In this document: one piece after another, positions 14,370-21,447 of the stretch | Numbering within the stretch: position 1 is the first letter of the stretch | Layout: every line of letters starts with the position of its first letter | Source: Syntrophorhabdaceae bacterium | GTDB taxonomy: Bacteria; Desulfobacterota; Syntrophorhabdia; Syntrophorhabdales; Syntrophorhabdaceae | Length of the DNA: 36,453 nucleotides | Direction: 5' to 3' | Assembly: GCA_036504895.1 (NCBI GenBank) | Contig: DASXUJ010000021.1 | Coordinates: 1 to 36,453 of the forward strand | The notes under the pieces: generated by a model | The model's database searches: none | The model's input: the letters and a program-made list of their open reading frames with translations, nothing else | What the model was told of the DNA's origin: nothing | Made by a program: the position numbers and the translations under genes

Positions 14370-16466
14370 TTACTTCTCCAGGAGCTCCTTCTCTTTTCTC
14401 GCGGCCTCCACCACCTTCGGGAGGATATGGGCCGGAACTTCTTCATAATGGGAGAACTCCATGGTGAATGTGCCCCTGCCCCCGGTCATGGACTTAAGAT
14501 CCGGCGCATATTTCAGCATCTCCGCCATGGGTACCGCTGCCTTGACTACCTGGTTGTTTCCCTTCGATTCGACGCCGATGATCTTGCCCCTTCTCGAATT
14601 GAGGTCTCCCATGATATCGCCCATGTGCTCGTCGGGGACGATGACCTCGATCTTCATGATCGGCTCGAGGAGGGTAGGGCTGCACATCTCGAGGCCCTTC
14701 TTGAATCCCATGGATGCGGCGATCTTGAATGCCATTTCGGAAGAGTCTACATCGTGGTAGGAGCCGTCGTAGAGGGTGATCCTGAAATCGGTCACGGGAT
14801 ACCCGGCGAGGGTGCCCTGGTTCATGGCTTCCACCACGCCTTTTTCCACGGCGGGGATATATTGCCTCGGGATGGCGCCGCCCACGACCTTATCCACGAA
14901 CTCAAATCCCGTCCCATGCGGCAGGGGCTCGAGCTCGAGCCACGTGTCGCCGTACTGGCCTTTGCCGCCCGATTGCTTCTTGTATTTGCCCTGGACCTTG
15001 GTCCTGCCCCGGATCGTCTCTTTGTAAGGCACTTTCGGTTCATGAAGCTCGACCTCTACGCCGAATTTTCTCTTCAGCTTCTCCACGATCACTTCGATAT
15101 GGACCTGACCCATGCCGGAGAGGATGAACTCCTTGGTCTGCTCCTCACGGCTATATTTCACGGTCTGGTCCTCTTCCATAAGCCGCGAGAGGGAGGTGTT
15201 CAGCTTGTCCTCGTCGCCCTTTGCCTTGGGTTGGAGAGAGAAAGATATGAGGGGCGGTGCGGCTACTACACCTTCATATTTAATGGGGGCTTTTTCGTCG
15301 CACAAGGTGTCGCCCGTGCCGGAGCTCTTCAGTTTTGCCACTACGGCGATATCGCCGGCCGAGGCAAAGCCTGCGGATTTCTGCTTCTTCCCCACGAGAT
15401 AGAAGATCTGGCCGATCCTCTCCTTCTCATCGGTTCCTGTATTGAGGACCGTCATATCCGGATGGATTTCACCCGAATAAACCCTGAAAAGGGTGAGCTT
15501 GCCTGCGAAGGGGTCCGTAATGGTCTTGAAGATAAAGGCGCTGAAAGGCTGATCAGCGGCGACCTTTCTCTTTACCGGCTGTTTCGTTCTCGGGTCGATC
15601 CCTTCGACCTCTCCTTTAAATGTGGGAGGCGGGAAATACTTCCCGATCGTATCGAGGAGCATGGGGATGCCGATGTTCTTTGCTGCCGAGCCCACGACCA
15701 CAGGCACGATCTTCCGCGTCCATATACCCTGGCGGAGGCACTTCTCTATCTCCTCCTCCGAGATCTCGTCTCCATTGAGGTAGCGCTCCATCACTTCGTC
15801 GTCCGTCTCCACCGCGGTCTCGATAAGCTTCTCCCGGTAGGAGGCGGCGTCGTCGGCCATTTCCGCCGGGATTGCAACGGTATCATAGGAGCCGGACCCG
15901 TCGCCCTTGAAGATATACGCCTTCATGGCGAGAAGATCGACCATGCCCTTGAAATTTTCCTCCTTGCCTATGGGAAGCTGGATCGCCAGGACCGAGGCAT
16001 CGGAAAAGGTCTTCTGCACGCCCGCGAGAGCGCGGTCGAAATCAGCCCTTTCGCGGTCCATCTTGTTGAGGAAGATTACCACCGGTATGCCGAATTCCTT
16101 CGCATACCCCCACACCTTCTCCGTCTGCACCTGAACACCCGAAACCGCGCCGACTACGATCACCGCGCCGTCGACGACCCTCATGCACGATTTCGCGTCT
16201 GCCACGAAATTGTCGTCTCCCGGAGTATCGATGAAGTTGATCTTGTTCTTGCCCCATTCGAAAGCAGCGATGGAAGAGGAGATTGTGACCTTCCGGTCGA
16301 TCTCCTCGGGCTCATAATCCATGAGCGAGGTGCCGTCGTCTACCCTGCCAAGCCTCGTATTCTCTCCTGAAAGAAAAAGCATCGCCTCGACAATTGATGT
16401 CTTGCCCTCCCCTCCGTGCGAAAATATACCTGCGTTTCTGATTGTATCAGGCTCATACTTTTTCAT
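14370..16466 (-). CDS. EF-G paralogue (EF-G2-like translational GTPase)
   Basis: This protein of about 698 residues has the full EF-G order: G domain, domain II, III, IV and V. The P-loop is SHGGEGKT at about residues 16-23, G4 is NKMD, and the C-terminal half has GGKGQYGD and NSRRGKI. Two features mark it as the second-type EF-G and not the housekeeping FusA. The P-loop is unlike AHIDAGKT, and G3 reads DTPGD at residues 80-84 where classical EF-G has DTPGH with the catalytic His. Other EF-G2 proteins also lose this His. Its role may be in a specialised translation or recycling step with slow GTPase activity. ATG at 16466 follows GGAG at 9 nt; an upstream in-frame start adds 26 unrelated residues and is not preferred. 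No rpsL/rpsG/tuf neighbours are present. Confidence 0.9.
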   Translation of the reverse strand: MKKYEPDTIRNAGIFSHGGEGKTSIVEAMLFLSGENTRLGRVDDGTSLMDYEPEEIDRKVTISSSIAAFEWGKNKINFIDTPGDDNFVADAKSCMRVVDGAVIVVGAVSGVQVQTEKVWGYAKEFGIPVVIFLNKMDRERADFDRALAGVQKTFSDASVLAIQLPIGKEENFKGMVDLLAMKAYIFKGDGSGSYDTVAIPAEMADDAASYREKLIETAVETDDEVMERYLNGDEISEEEIEKCLRQGIWTRKIVPVVVGSAAKNIGIPMLLDTIGKYFPPPTFKGEVEGIDPRTKQPVKRKVAADQPFSAFIFKTITDPFAGKLTLFRVYSGEIHPDMTVLNTGTDEKERIGQIFYLVGKKQKSAGFASAGDIAVVAKLKSSGTGDTLCDEKAPIKYEGVVAAPPLISFSLQPKAKGDEDKLNTSLSRLMEEDQTVKYSREEQTKEFILSGMGQVHIEVIVEKLKRKFGVEVELHEPKVPYKETIRGRTKVQGKYKKQSGGKGQYGDTWLELEPLPHGTGFEFVDKVVGGAIPRQYIPAVEKGVVEAMNQGTLAGYPVTDFRITLYDGSYHDVDSSEMAFKIAASMGFKKGLEMCSPTLLEPIMKIEVIVPDEHMGDIMGDLNSRRGKIIGVESKGNNQVVKAAVPMAEMLKYAPDLKSMTGGRGTFTMEFSHYEEVPAHILPKVVEAARKEKELLEK

Positions 16467-16603
16467 GAAGACTCCTTTTCCCCGATATTCGATGTGACTG
16501 AATCCTGTGAATTTTACACTCCCTTCTTCCAAAAAATCAAGCATTTAAAGCAGGGTCGGGGGGTGGCGGAGGGGCGTTGGCGGTTTATCCCCGTGCACGC
16601 TCC

Positions 16604-16718
16604 GGGTAGAGAAAACTTGGCGCGGAAAAAGGGGCGAATGCTTCCCCCCCATCCCCCCTTACTTTGACTCGGGGGGTACTACCTCGCCCCTTTTTCCGCT
16701 GAGTTTTCTTCGCTACCC
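16604..16718. repeat. Long imperfect hairpin element
   Basis: A 115-nt inverted repeat. GCGGAAAAAGGGGCGA (16622-16637) pairs perfectly with 16684-16699, and the stem is extended by 16611-16616/16703-16708 and 16604-16609/16713-16718. An inner C-run (16644-16650) can pair with the G-run at 16671-16676. It lies between two divergent genes, so it is not a conventional terminator. Confidence 0.75.
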
Positions 16719-16846
16719 TGCGCTTAACGCACCGAGAGGGAACAGGCCATATCCCCTCCTGGGGATAATTAATTTGGAAATAGTGGAATCAGAGCCTAAA
16801 AGGCCCAGCCTGATAATAAATGGAATTGAGTGGCTGACTCGGTGGG

Positions 16847-16873
16847 TAAAGTATTCTATGCCGGTGCCGATAA
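16847..16873 (+). promoter_or_regulatory. Sigma-28 (FliA) promoter of the motAB operon
   Basis: TAAA (16847-16850), a 15-nt spacer and GCCGATAA (16866-16873) match the flagellar sigma-28 consensus exactly. It lies about 135 nt upstream of motA. This ties the operon, including the degenerate HD-GYP gene, to late flagellar gene expression. Confidence 0.9.
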
Positions 16874-16885
16874 CTGAGTTACCGG
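16867..16885. promoter_or_regulatory. Palindromic operator-like site over the sigma-28 -10 element
   Basis: A 19-bp near-palindrome, CCG-x-TAACT-x-AGTTA-x-CGG, has eight of nine arm positions paired. It overlaps the -10 element and the likely start of transcription. The position is typical of a repressor site, but chance overlap with the promoter motif is possible. Confidence 0.35.
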
Positions 16886-17007
16886 ACCTTTGGAGACAAG
16901 CGGAGAGATATTCTGTGTGAAGGGGGTTTCACGGAAGTGGCGGCTTTGAGATCGGGTAATCGGGATATTATGAGGATGGGTTATTTACACCGTGGAGGGG
17001 AGAGTAC

Positions 17008-17871
17008 ATGTTCGTCATTGTAGGCGTTTTTGTGGTGCTTGGGGCGGTACTGGGGGGATTTGCCCTTGAGGGCGGACCATTTCTCGTGCTTATGCAGTTT
17101 GCCGAGTTTCTCATCATCGGCGGCGCTGCGTTGGGGGCGCTGATGATATCGGCCCCTACGAGCCTTCTCAAGAAGATCATCGGGAAAATGCTCCAGACCC
17201 TGAAGGGTTCTTCCATCGACTCCCAGACGTATCTTGACCTTTTGAAACTGATGTACGAGATATTTCAGGTGAGCCGTAAGGATGGCCTTATCGCGCTGGA
17301 GACGCACATCGAGAAGCCGGAGGAGAGCTCCATCTTTACCCAGTATCCCCGGTTCGTCGCCCAGCACCACCAGCTTCATTTCATGTGCGATACTTTCCGT
17401 CTCGTGGTATTGGGAGGAGTGCCCGCCCATGATATGGAGGCCCTTATGGATGGCGATATCGAAACCCACCACAGTGAAGGCATGAAGCCGGGCATGATCC
17501 TCCAGAAGATCGGCGACTCCATGCCGGGTCTCGGGATTGTTGCCGCGGTGCTGGGAATCGTGATCACCATGGGCGCGATCAACGGACCTCCGGAGGAGAT
17601 AGGCCATAAGGTGGCCGCGGCACTGGTGGGGACCTTCCTGGGGATCTTCATCTCCTACGGTTTTCTCCAGCCCCTCGCGACAAATATCGATATCATTAAT
17701 GACGAGGAATCGAAGGTGTTTGAGGCGATCAAGGCAGGCATGATCGCCTTTGCAAAGGGATTTAACCCGATAATCTCGGTGGAATTCGCGCGGCGGGCAA
17801 TACCCGGGGAAATGAGGCCCGGTTTCCAGGAGATGGAAGATTACGTAAAAGGCAGGAAGGTAAATGGATGA
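17008..17871 (+). CDS. motA: Flagellar motor stator protein MotA
   Basis: This 287-residue inner-membrane protein has four predicted membrane helices. Helices 1 and 2 are near residues 1-50 (FVIVGVFVVLGAVLGGFALE), followed by a large cytoplasmic loop with the conserved charged torque region (about 85-165). Helices 3 and 4 include PGLGIVAAVLGIVITMG and the segment around residue 210. MotA forms the proton-driven stator with MotB. GGAGGGGAGA precedes ATG 17008. Its stop overlaps the start of motB by 8 nt, so translation is coupled. It is the first gene of a sigma-28-driven operon. Confidence 0.95.
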   Translation: MFVIVGVFVVLGAVLGGFALEGGPFLVLMQFAEFLIIGGAALGALMISAPTSLLKKIIGKMLQTLKGSSIDSQTYLDLLKLMYEIFQVSRKDGLIALETHIEKPEESSIFTQYPRFVAQHHQLHFMCDTFRLVVLGGVPAHDMEALMDGDIETHHSEGMKPGMILQKIGDSMPGLGIVAAVLGIVITMGAINGPPEEIGHKVAAALVGTFLGIFISYGFLQPLATNIDIINDEESKVFEAIKAGMIAFAKGFNPIISVEFARRAIPGEMRPGFQEMEDYVKGRKVNG

Positions 17872-18715
17872 AGAACATAACGCCCCGGTAAGAATAATTA
17901 TAAAGAAAAAGAGGGGCCATGGGGGCGGACACCACGGCGGGGCCTGGAAGGTGGCCTACGCCGATTTCGTTACCGCAATGATGGCCCTTTTCATCGTGCT
18001 CTGGATCGTGGGGCAGAGCGCCGCGGTCAAACAGGCGATCTCCGCCTATTTCAAAGACCCCGGCGTCTTTACGAGCACGAAAGGGGGACTCCTTTCGGAC
18101 GCGCAGAAGACTGCTGCGTTGCCTCCTCCTCCGGTCCCGTTTGAGGCGGGCGGCGCTGCCGCGGAGATGGAGAAGCTGAAGGCGGAAGCGGCAACCATTG
18201 AGAAAGCCATTTCGGGCACGCCCGAATTCAAGAAGTTTGTCGACAAGATCCATCTAACGGTAACTGAAGAAGGGCTGCGGATCGATCTTGTCGAGGCTTC
18301 CGAAGGGCTTTTTTTCGACATCGGCAAGGCCCAGTGCAAACCGGAGACGGTGAAGCTCCTCAAGGTGATCGCCGGCCATCTCGCCATGTTGCAGAATCCC
18401 GTGGTAATCGAAGGGTACACGGACGCGCGACCGTACGTCGCCTCCGGCTATTCCAACTGGGATTTGAGCACGGACCGGGCAAACAGCGCGAGGAATATCA
18501 TGGAGAACGGCGGGCTCAGGAAGAACCAGATCGTCCAGGTAAGGGGCTTTGCGGACAGGAAACTGAGAGTGCCCGACAAGCCCATGGATTTTTCGAACAG
18601 GAGAGTGAGTATCCTCGTTCCGCCCGAGAAACCGGCCACCCCCGCCAAGGCGGAAGTGAAAACCTCACCCCCGCCGAATCCCGCTGCCCCTGCTTCAGGG
18701 AATAAAGGGAAATGA
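17864..18715 (+). CDS. motB: Flagellar motor stator protein MotB
   Basis: This 283-residue protein has a basic, Gly/His-rich cytoplasmic start (KKKRGHGGGHHGG) and one membrane helix AYADFVTAMMALFIVLWIVG carrying the essential proton-binding aspartate at residue 34. A linker follows, then an OmpA-like peptidoglycan-binding domain at about residues 125-260 (NWDLSTDRANSARNIM and FADRKL). The C-terminus is Pro/Ala/Lys-rich. The proton-type Asp context suggests H+ coupling, though Na+ use cannot be excluded. It overlaps motA by 8 nt and the next gene by 4 nt (ATGA). Confidence 0.95.
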   Translation: MDEEHNAPVRIIIKKKRGHGGGHHGGAWKVAYADFVTAMMALFIVLWIVGQSAAVKQAISAYFKDPGVFTSTKGGLLSDAQKTAALPPPPVPFEAGGAAAEMEKLKAEAATIEKAISGTPEFKKFVDKIHLTVTEEGLRIDLVEASEGLFFDIGKAQCKPETVKLLKVIAGHLAMLQNPVVIEGYTDARPYVASGYSNWDLSTDRANSARNIMENGGLRKNQIVQVRGFADRKLRVPDKPMDFSNRRVSILVPPEKPATPAKAEVKTSPPPNPAAPASGNKGK

Positions 18716-19905
18716 CCGAAGAGGGCCGGAAATTCAGAATAGTAATAGTCGACGATAACGAGGCGGAGCTTCGCGCCTTGCTGGGCATCCTGTGGCAGGA
18801 CCCCCAGCTTAAGGTCGTCCACGGGGGGAGCATCGCCGAGGGTACCCTCTTAAGCCTCGAAACAAACCCCGACCTCGTAATGAGCGGATTCACCGATCTC
18901 GAAGACTCCATCGAGCTTATAAGGCGGGTGAAAGAGGATCTCGATCCCCCTCACCCCACCTTCCTCATCGTCTATGAGAGGGATCAGCTCCCCGATTTCG
19001 GGAGGGGCCACCACGAAGGGGCAGACGACTACATCGAGAGGTCTCTCTGCCGCAAGGTCCTGCTCCCGAAGGTCCGCACCCTCCTCAAGATGCGCTGCCT
19101 GCAGGTGGCCCTCAAGGAAGAGAAGAGCAGGCTCGAGACGGCAAACGAGCTTCTCGAAAGAAATTTCAAGGAGATGACCGCCATTCTCCTCAAGATCCTG
19201 GAGGTCCGCATGCCGGGCACCAGCGACCGGGCGGAGACGGCAAAGGCCGCCGCAGAATTCCTCGCCCAGAGACTGGAATTGAACAAAGAAGCGCGAAAAA
19301 GCCTCATTTTCGCAGCCCTCATGCACGAGATGGGTAAAGTCGGTCTCCCCGATACCTTGATCGATAAGAACCTGAGAAACGTTCCGACGGGATTGATGCC
19401 CATTTTTCAGCAATACGCGACGGTAGGTTCCATGATCATCTCCACGATCACAGGCTACCGGGATTCGGCGGAGGCAGTCTATCACCAGTTGGAGAATTAT
19501 GACGGCACAGGCGCCCCTGAAGGTCTCATGGGCGAACAGATCCCCTTGGGGGCAAGGGTGCTGAGGGCAATACTCTTCGCCGAAGAGCTCTGTGCCGACG
19601 GCGGACCCGTAGAGGCCGTGGTCGAAGGCGTACGGAGAAATATGCACAGGGTCCTCGACCCGAGGGTTGCCAATCCTCTCATAGAATTTCTCTTAGACAG
19701 GAGAAAAAAAGAAGGCGGAAAGATGAAGCTCCCCCTCGAAGGCTTAAAACCCGGAATGGTGGTAGCCGAGGACGTCTACGCCGCAAGCGGAGTAAAGCTC
19801 CTCCCCAAAGGCGTACAGCTCCAGGAAAAGATCCTCTCCCTCCTCATGGAAAGAAACCGTACGGATCCCATAGTGGGAGGGGTTTATATCGCAAGAGATA
19901 ACTAA
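18712..19905 (+). CDS. Degenerate response-regulator/HD-GYP protein
   Basis: This 397-residue protein has a receiver-like domain (1-125), a coiled coil (about 128-152), an HD-GYP-like domain (155-330) and a C-terminal beta module (338-397). The receiver keeps the acidic pair D15-D16 but has Ser58-Gly59 where the phosphorylated Asp should be, and Glu-Arg in place of the conserved Lys-Pro (YIERS). In the HD-GYP domain the HD pair is His205-Glu206, the HHE-x-x-DG motif reads QLENYDG (both His lost), and GYP is GAP. Metal binding and c-di-GMP hydrolysis are therefore unlikely. Co-translation with motB (ATGA overlap) suggests a motor-associated role, perhaps sensing c-di-GMP or binding the stator. 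The fold is clear; the activity is inferred to be lost. Confidence 0.85.
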   Translation: MTEEGRKFRIVIVDDNEAELRALLGILWQDPQLKVVHGGSIAEGTLLSLETNPDLVMSGFTDLEDSIELIRRVKEDLDPPHPTFLIVYERDQLPDFGRGHHEGADDYIERSLCRKVLLPKVRTLLKMRCLQVALKEEKSRLETANELLERNFKEMTAILLKILEVRMPGTSDRAETAKAAAEFLAQRLELNKEARKSLIFAALMHEMGKVGLPDTLIDKNLRNVPTGLMPIFQQYATVGSMIISTITGYRDSAEAVYHQLENYDGTGAPEGLMGEQIPLGARVLRAILFAEELCADGGPVEAVVEGVRRNMHRVLDPRVANPLIEFLLDRRKKEGGKMKLPLEGLKPGMVVAEDVYAASGVKLLPKGVQLQEKILSLLMERNRTDPIVGGVYIARDN

Positions 19906-20260
19906 GGGGAAGAAATTTAGACGAACCCCTGCAGCCCCTTCGCAGGTCGCCCGAGAAGCAGCTCACTCGGCCCACCCACCAGAGCACGTTGCAATTATCA
20001 AGAATTATAAATCCTGAAGCCATAACCGAAATGCCGACCCTGTGGGCATCCGTCCAGCCTTCCGAATAGGCATCCGTGGCATAGGTTGCCTATTCCCGCT
20101 TTCAGATGCGGCATTCAATGGATAGGCGGGAATTTTATCCTTGAAATCTTTTGCGCCCTAACGCACAATAGATTCGGTACCCGGAGAAGTGTGGCGACGG
20201 TATATGGTAATCCAGTCAGCCAACCAAAATTGACCCTGATAAGGGTTGAAAGGAGCCTAT
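19906..20260. other. Gap with a decayed family-2 repeat and alternative hairpins
   Basis: 19932-19988 resembles the conserved CAGCCCC...CCCACC segment of the family-2 repeats but is diverged. GAATAGGCA (20064-20072) pairs with 20087-20095, while ATTCCCGC (20092-20099) pairs with 20126-20133. The two hairpins share 20092-20095 and exclude each other. No gene is supported. Confidence 0.45.
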
Positions 20261-20755
20261 ATGAAATCGTCGTATCGGATTGCATTTGTTCTCCTCCTGG
20301 CCTTTCTTCTTGGTGCGTGCCAACCGCAACAACGGACCTTCACCGAGGGAGAAAAGGAAACGGTCAGGAAAGAAGTCAAAGATCAGTTCAATCAACTGAT
20401 CTCGGCAGTAAATCAGTCGAATGCGGATGCATGGTCCAAGTATTATAGCAAGGACGAGTTTCTATCAGCAACGGCCGGCACAGATTATTATGCTACCCGA
20501 AGTGCGTGGGTAGATCTGATCACGAAACATTTCGCAATGCGAGATCGTCAGCACGTTGAGCCTCTCGAAGTACGAGTTACCCCACTGGCCCCAAACGTAG
20601 CCCTTATGACAAGCCGGGAGAATTCGGAGATGACGTTGAAAAGTGGAAAGCATACCAAATCCAAACATGTTTTCACGATGATATGGAAAAAAGAACCGGA
20701 GGGCTGGAAGATCGTCCATTCTCAGGAATCGTGGACGGACGAGCAAGTCAAATGA
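20261..20755 (+). CDS. SnoaL/DUF4440-like lipoprotein
   Basis: This 164-residue protein has a lipoprotein signal with lipobox LLGAC (lipidated Cys near residue 20). The mature part has the NTF2/SnoaL pattern: helix VRKEVKDQFNQLISAVNQSNADAWSKYYS, then strands, ending MIWKKEPEGWKIVHSQESW, the characteristic final strand of DUF4440-type domains. Extracytoplasmic members may bind small ligands or act as immunity-like proteins, but no role can be assigned. AAAGGAG precedes ATG 20261; an earlier in-frame ATG at 20246 would add only five residues and lacks a site. Confidence 0.75.
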   Translation: MKSSYRIAFVLLLAFLLGACQPQQRTFTEGEKETVRKEVKDQFNQLISAVNQSNADAWSKYYSKDEFLSATAGTDYYATRSAWVDLITKHFAMRDRQHVEPLEVRVTPLAPNVALMTSRENSEMTLKSGKHTKSKHVFTMIWKKEPEGWKIVHSQESWTDEQVK

Positions 20756-21447
20756 TATTTATTAAGTGAAAATGCCTCATTTTGGCCTCTGCATATATAC
20801 GGAAATTTAGAAATCGGACGCGCAATATCGATTGAAATGACGAAGCACGAGCGTCCCTCTGCCATCCTATATTTCTATGGGGGCGCGCGCATGCCGGCAA
20901 CGCCGTCACCGGAGCCTTCCGCTGCAGGGTCCCCCAGCCCCTACGCAAGTCGCTCCAGAAGTAGCCCCCTTAAGCCCACCCGTCAGGGCGAGTGAAGTTG
21001 TTTCAAAACTTTCTCCAAAACCCGAACCAGTGGCGGTTTATCCAACGAAAGATATGCAGCGTTGCCCTACTATGAGGATGAATTGCCTATTATAAACAGA
21101 CGAAAAGAGGGGAGCAAAGACCCCATTTAAATAATGATGCCGTCGTAATGCCCTTATATGATTGAAAAGTGCCTCGAATTTAGATGAAAGCACTCGGTTT
21201 TACTGGTGGCTCCGGCATTGATGTGCGGCATACCTGATTTCTCGTGACATTCGACAGTATAAGCGAACACATCATGGTTGACCTTTCATAAAGTATGGAG
21301 CATAATAGATTTCGATTGGGAGACAAGAAACCTCCCGGCAGTAAGCCCAGCCGATAAGAGAAGAGAGTTCTCTCCCGCTCTTTTGAATGTTCAGAATTTA
21401 ATAATTCGATCGACCTACTTGACCGCCTTAAGGAGAAGAGGAATAAG
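20756..21447. other. Long intergenic region with a family-2 repeat
   Basis: 20885-21005 is a copy of the family-2 repeat, listed separately. The remaining 440 nt have no supported gene. A short hairpin (GGGAG at about 21320 with CTCCC) lies upstream of the next gene, but it does not match a known riboswitch that could be recognised here. Confidence 0.5.
20885..21005 (+). repeat. Family-2 intergenic repeat, copy C
   Basis: The sequence is very similar to 23657-23775 in the same orientation, including GCCGTCACCGG, CCTTCCGCTGCAGG and AGCCCCCTTAAGCCCACC. It lacks the left part of copy A. Confidence 0.8.

Noticed and set aside
14307-16370. Long plus-strand frame opposite the EF-G-like gene
   Set aside because: It mirrors the codon pattern of the EF-G-like gene and carries no recognisable motif.
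21290-21420. Cyclic-di-GMP or other riboswitch upstream of the surface-protein gene
   Set aside because: A GGGAG/CTCCC hairpin is present, but the conserved loop sequences of known riboswitch classes were not found.
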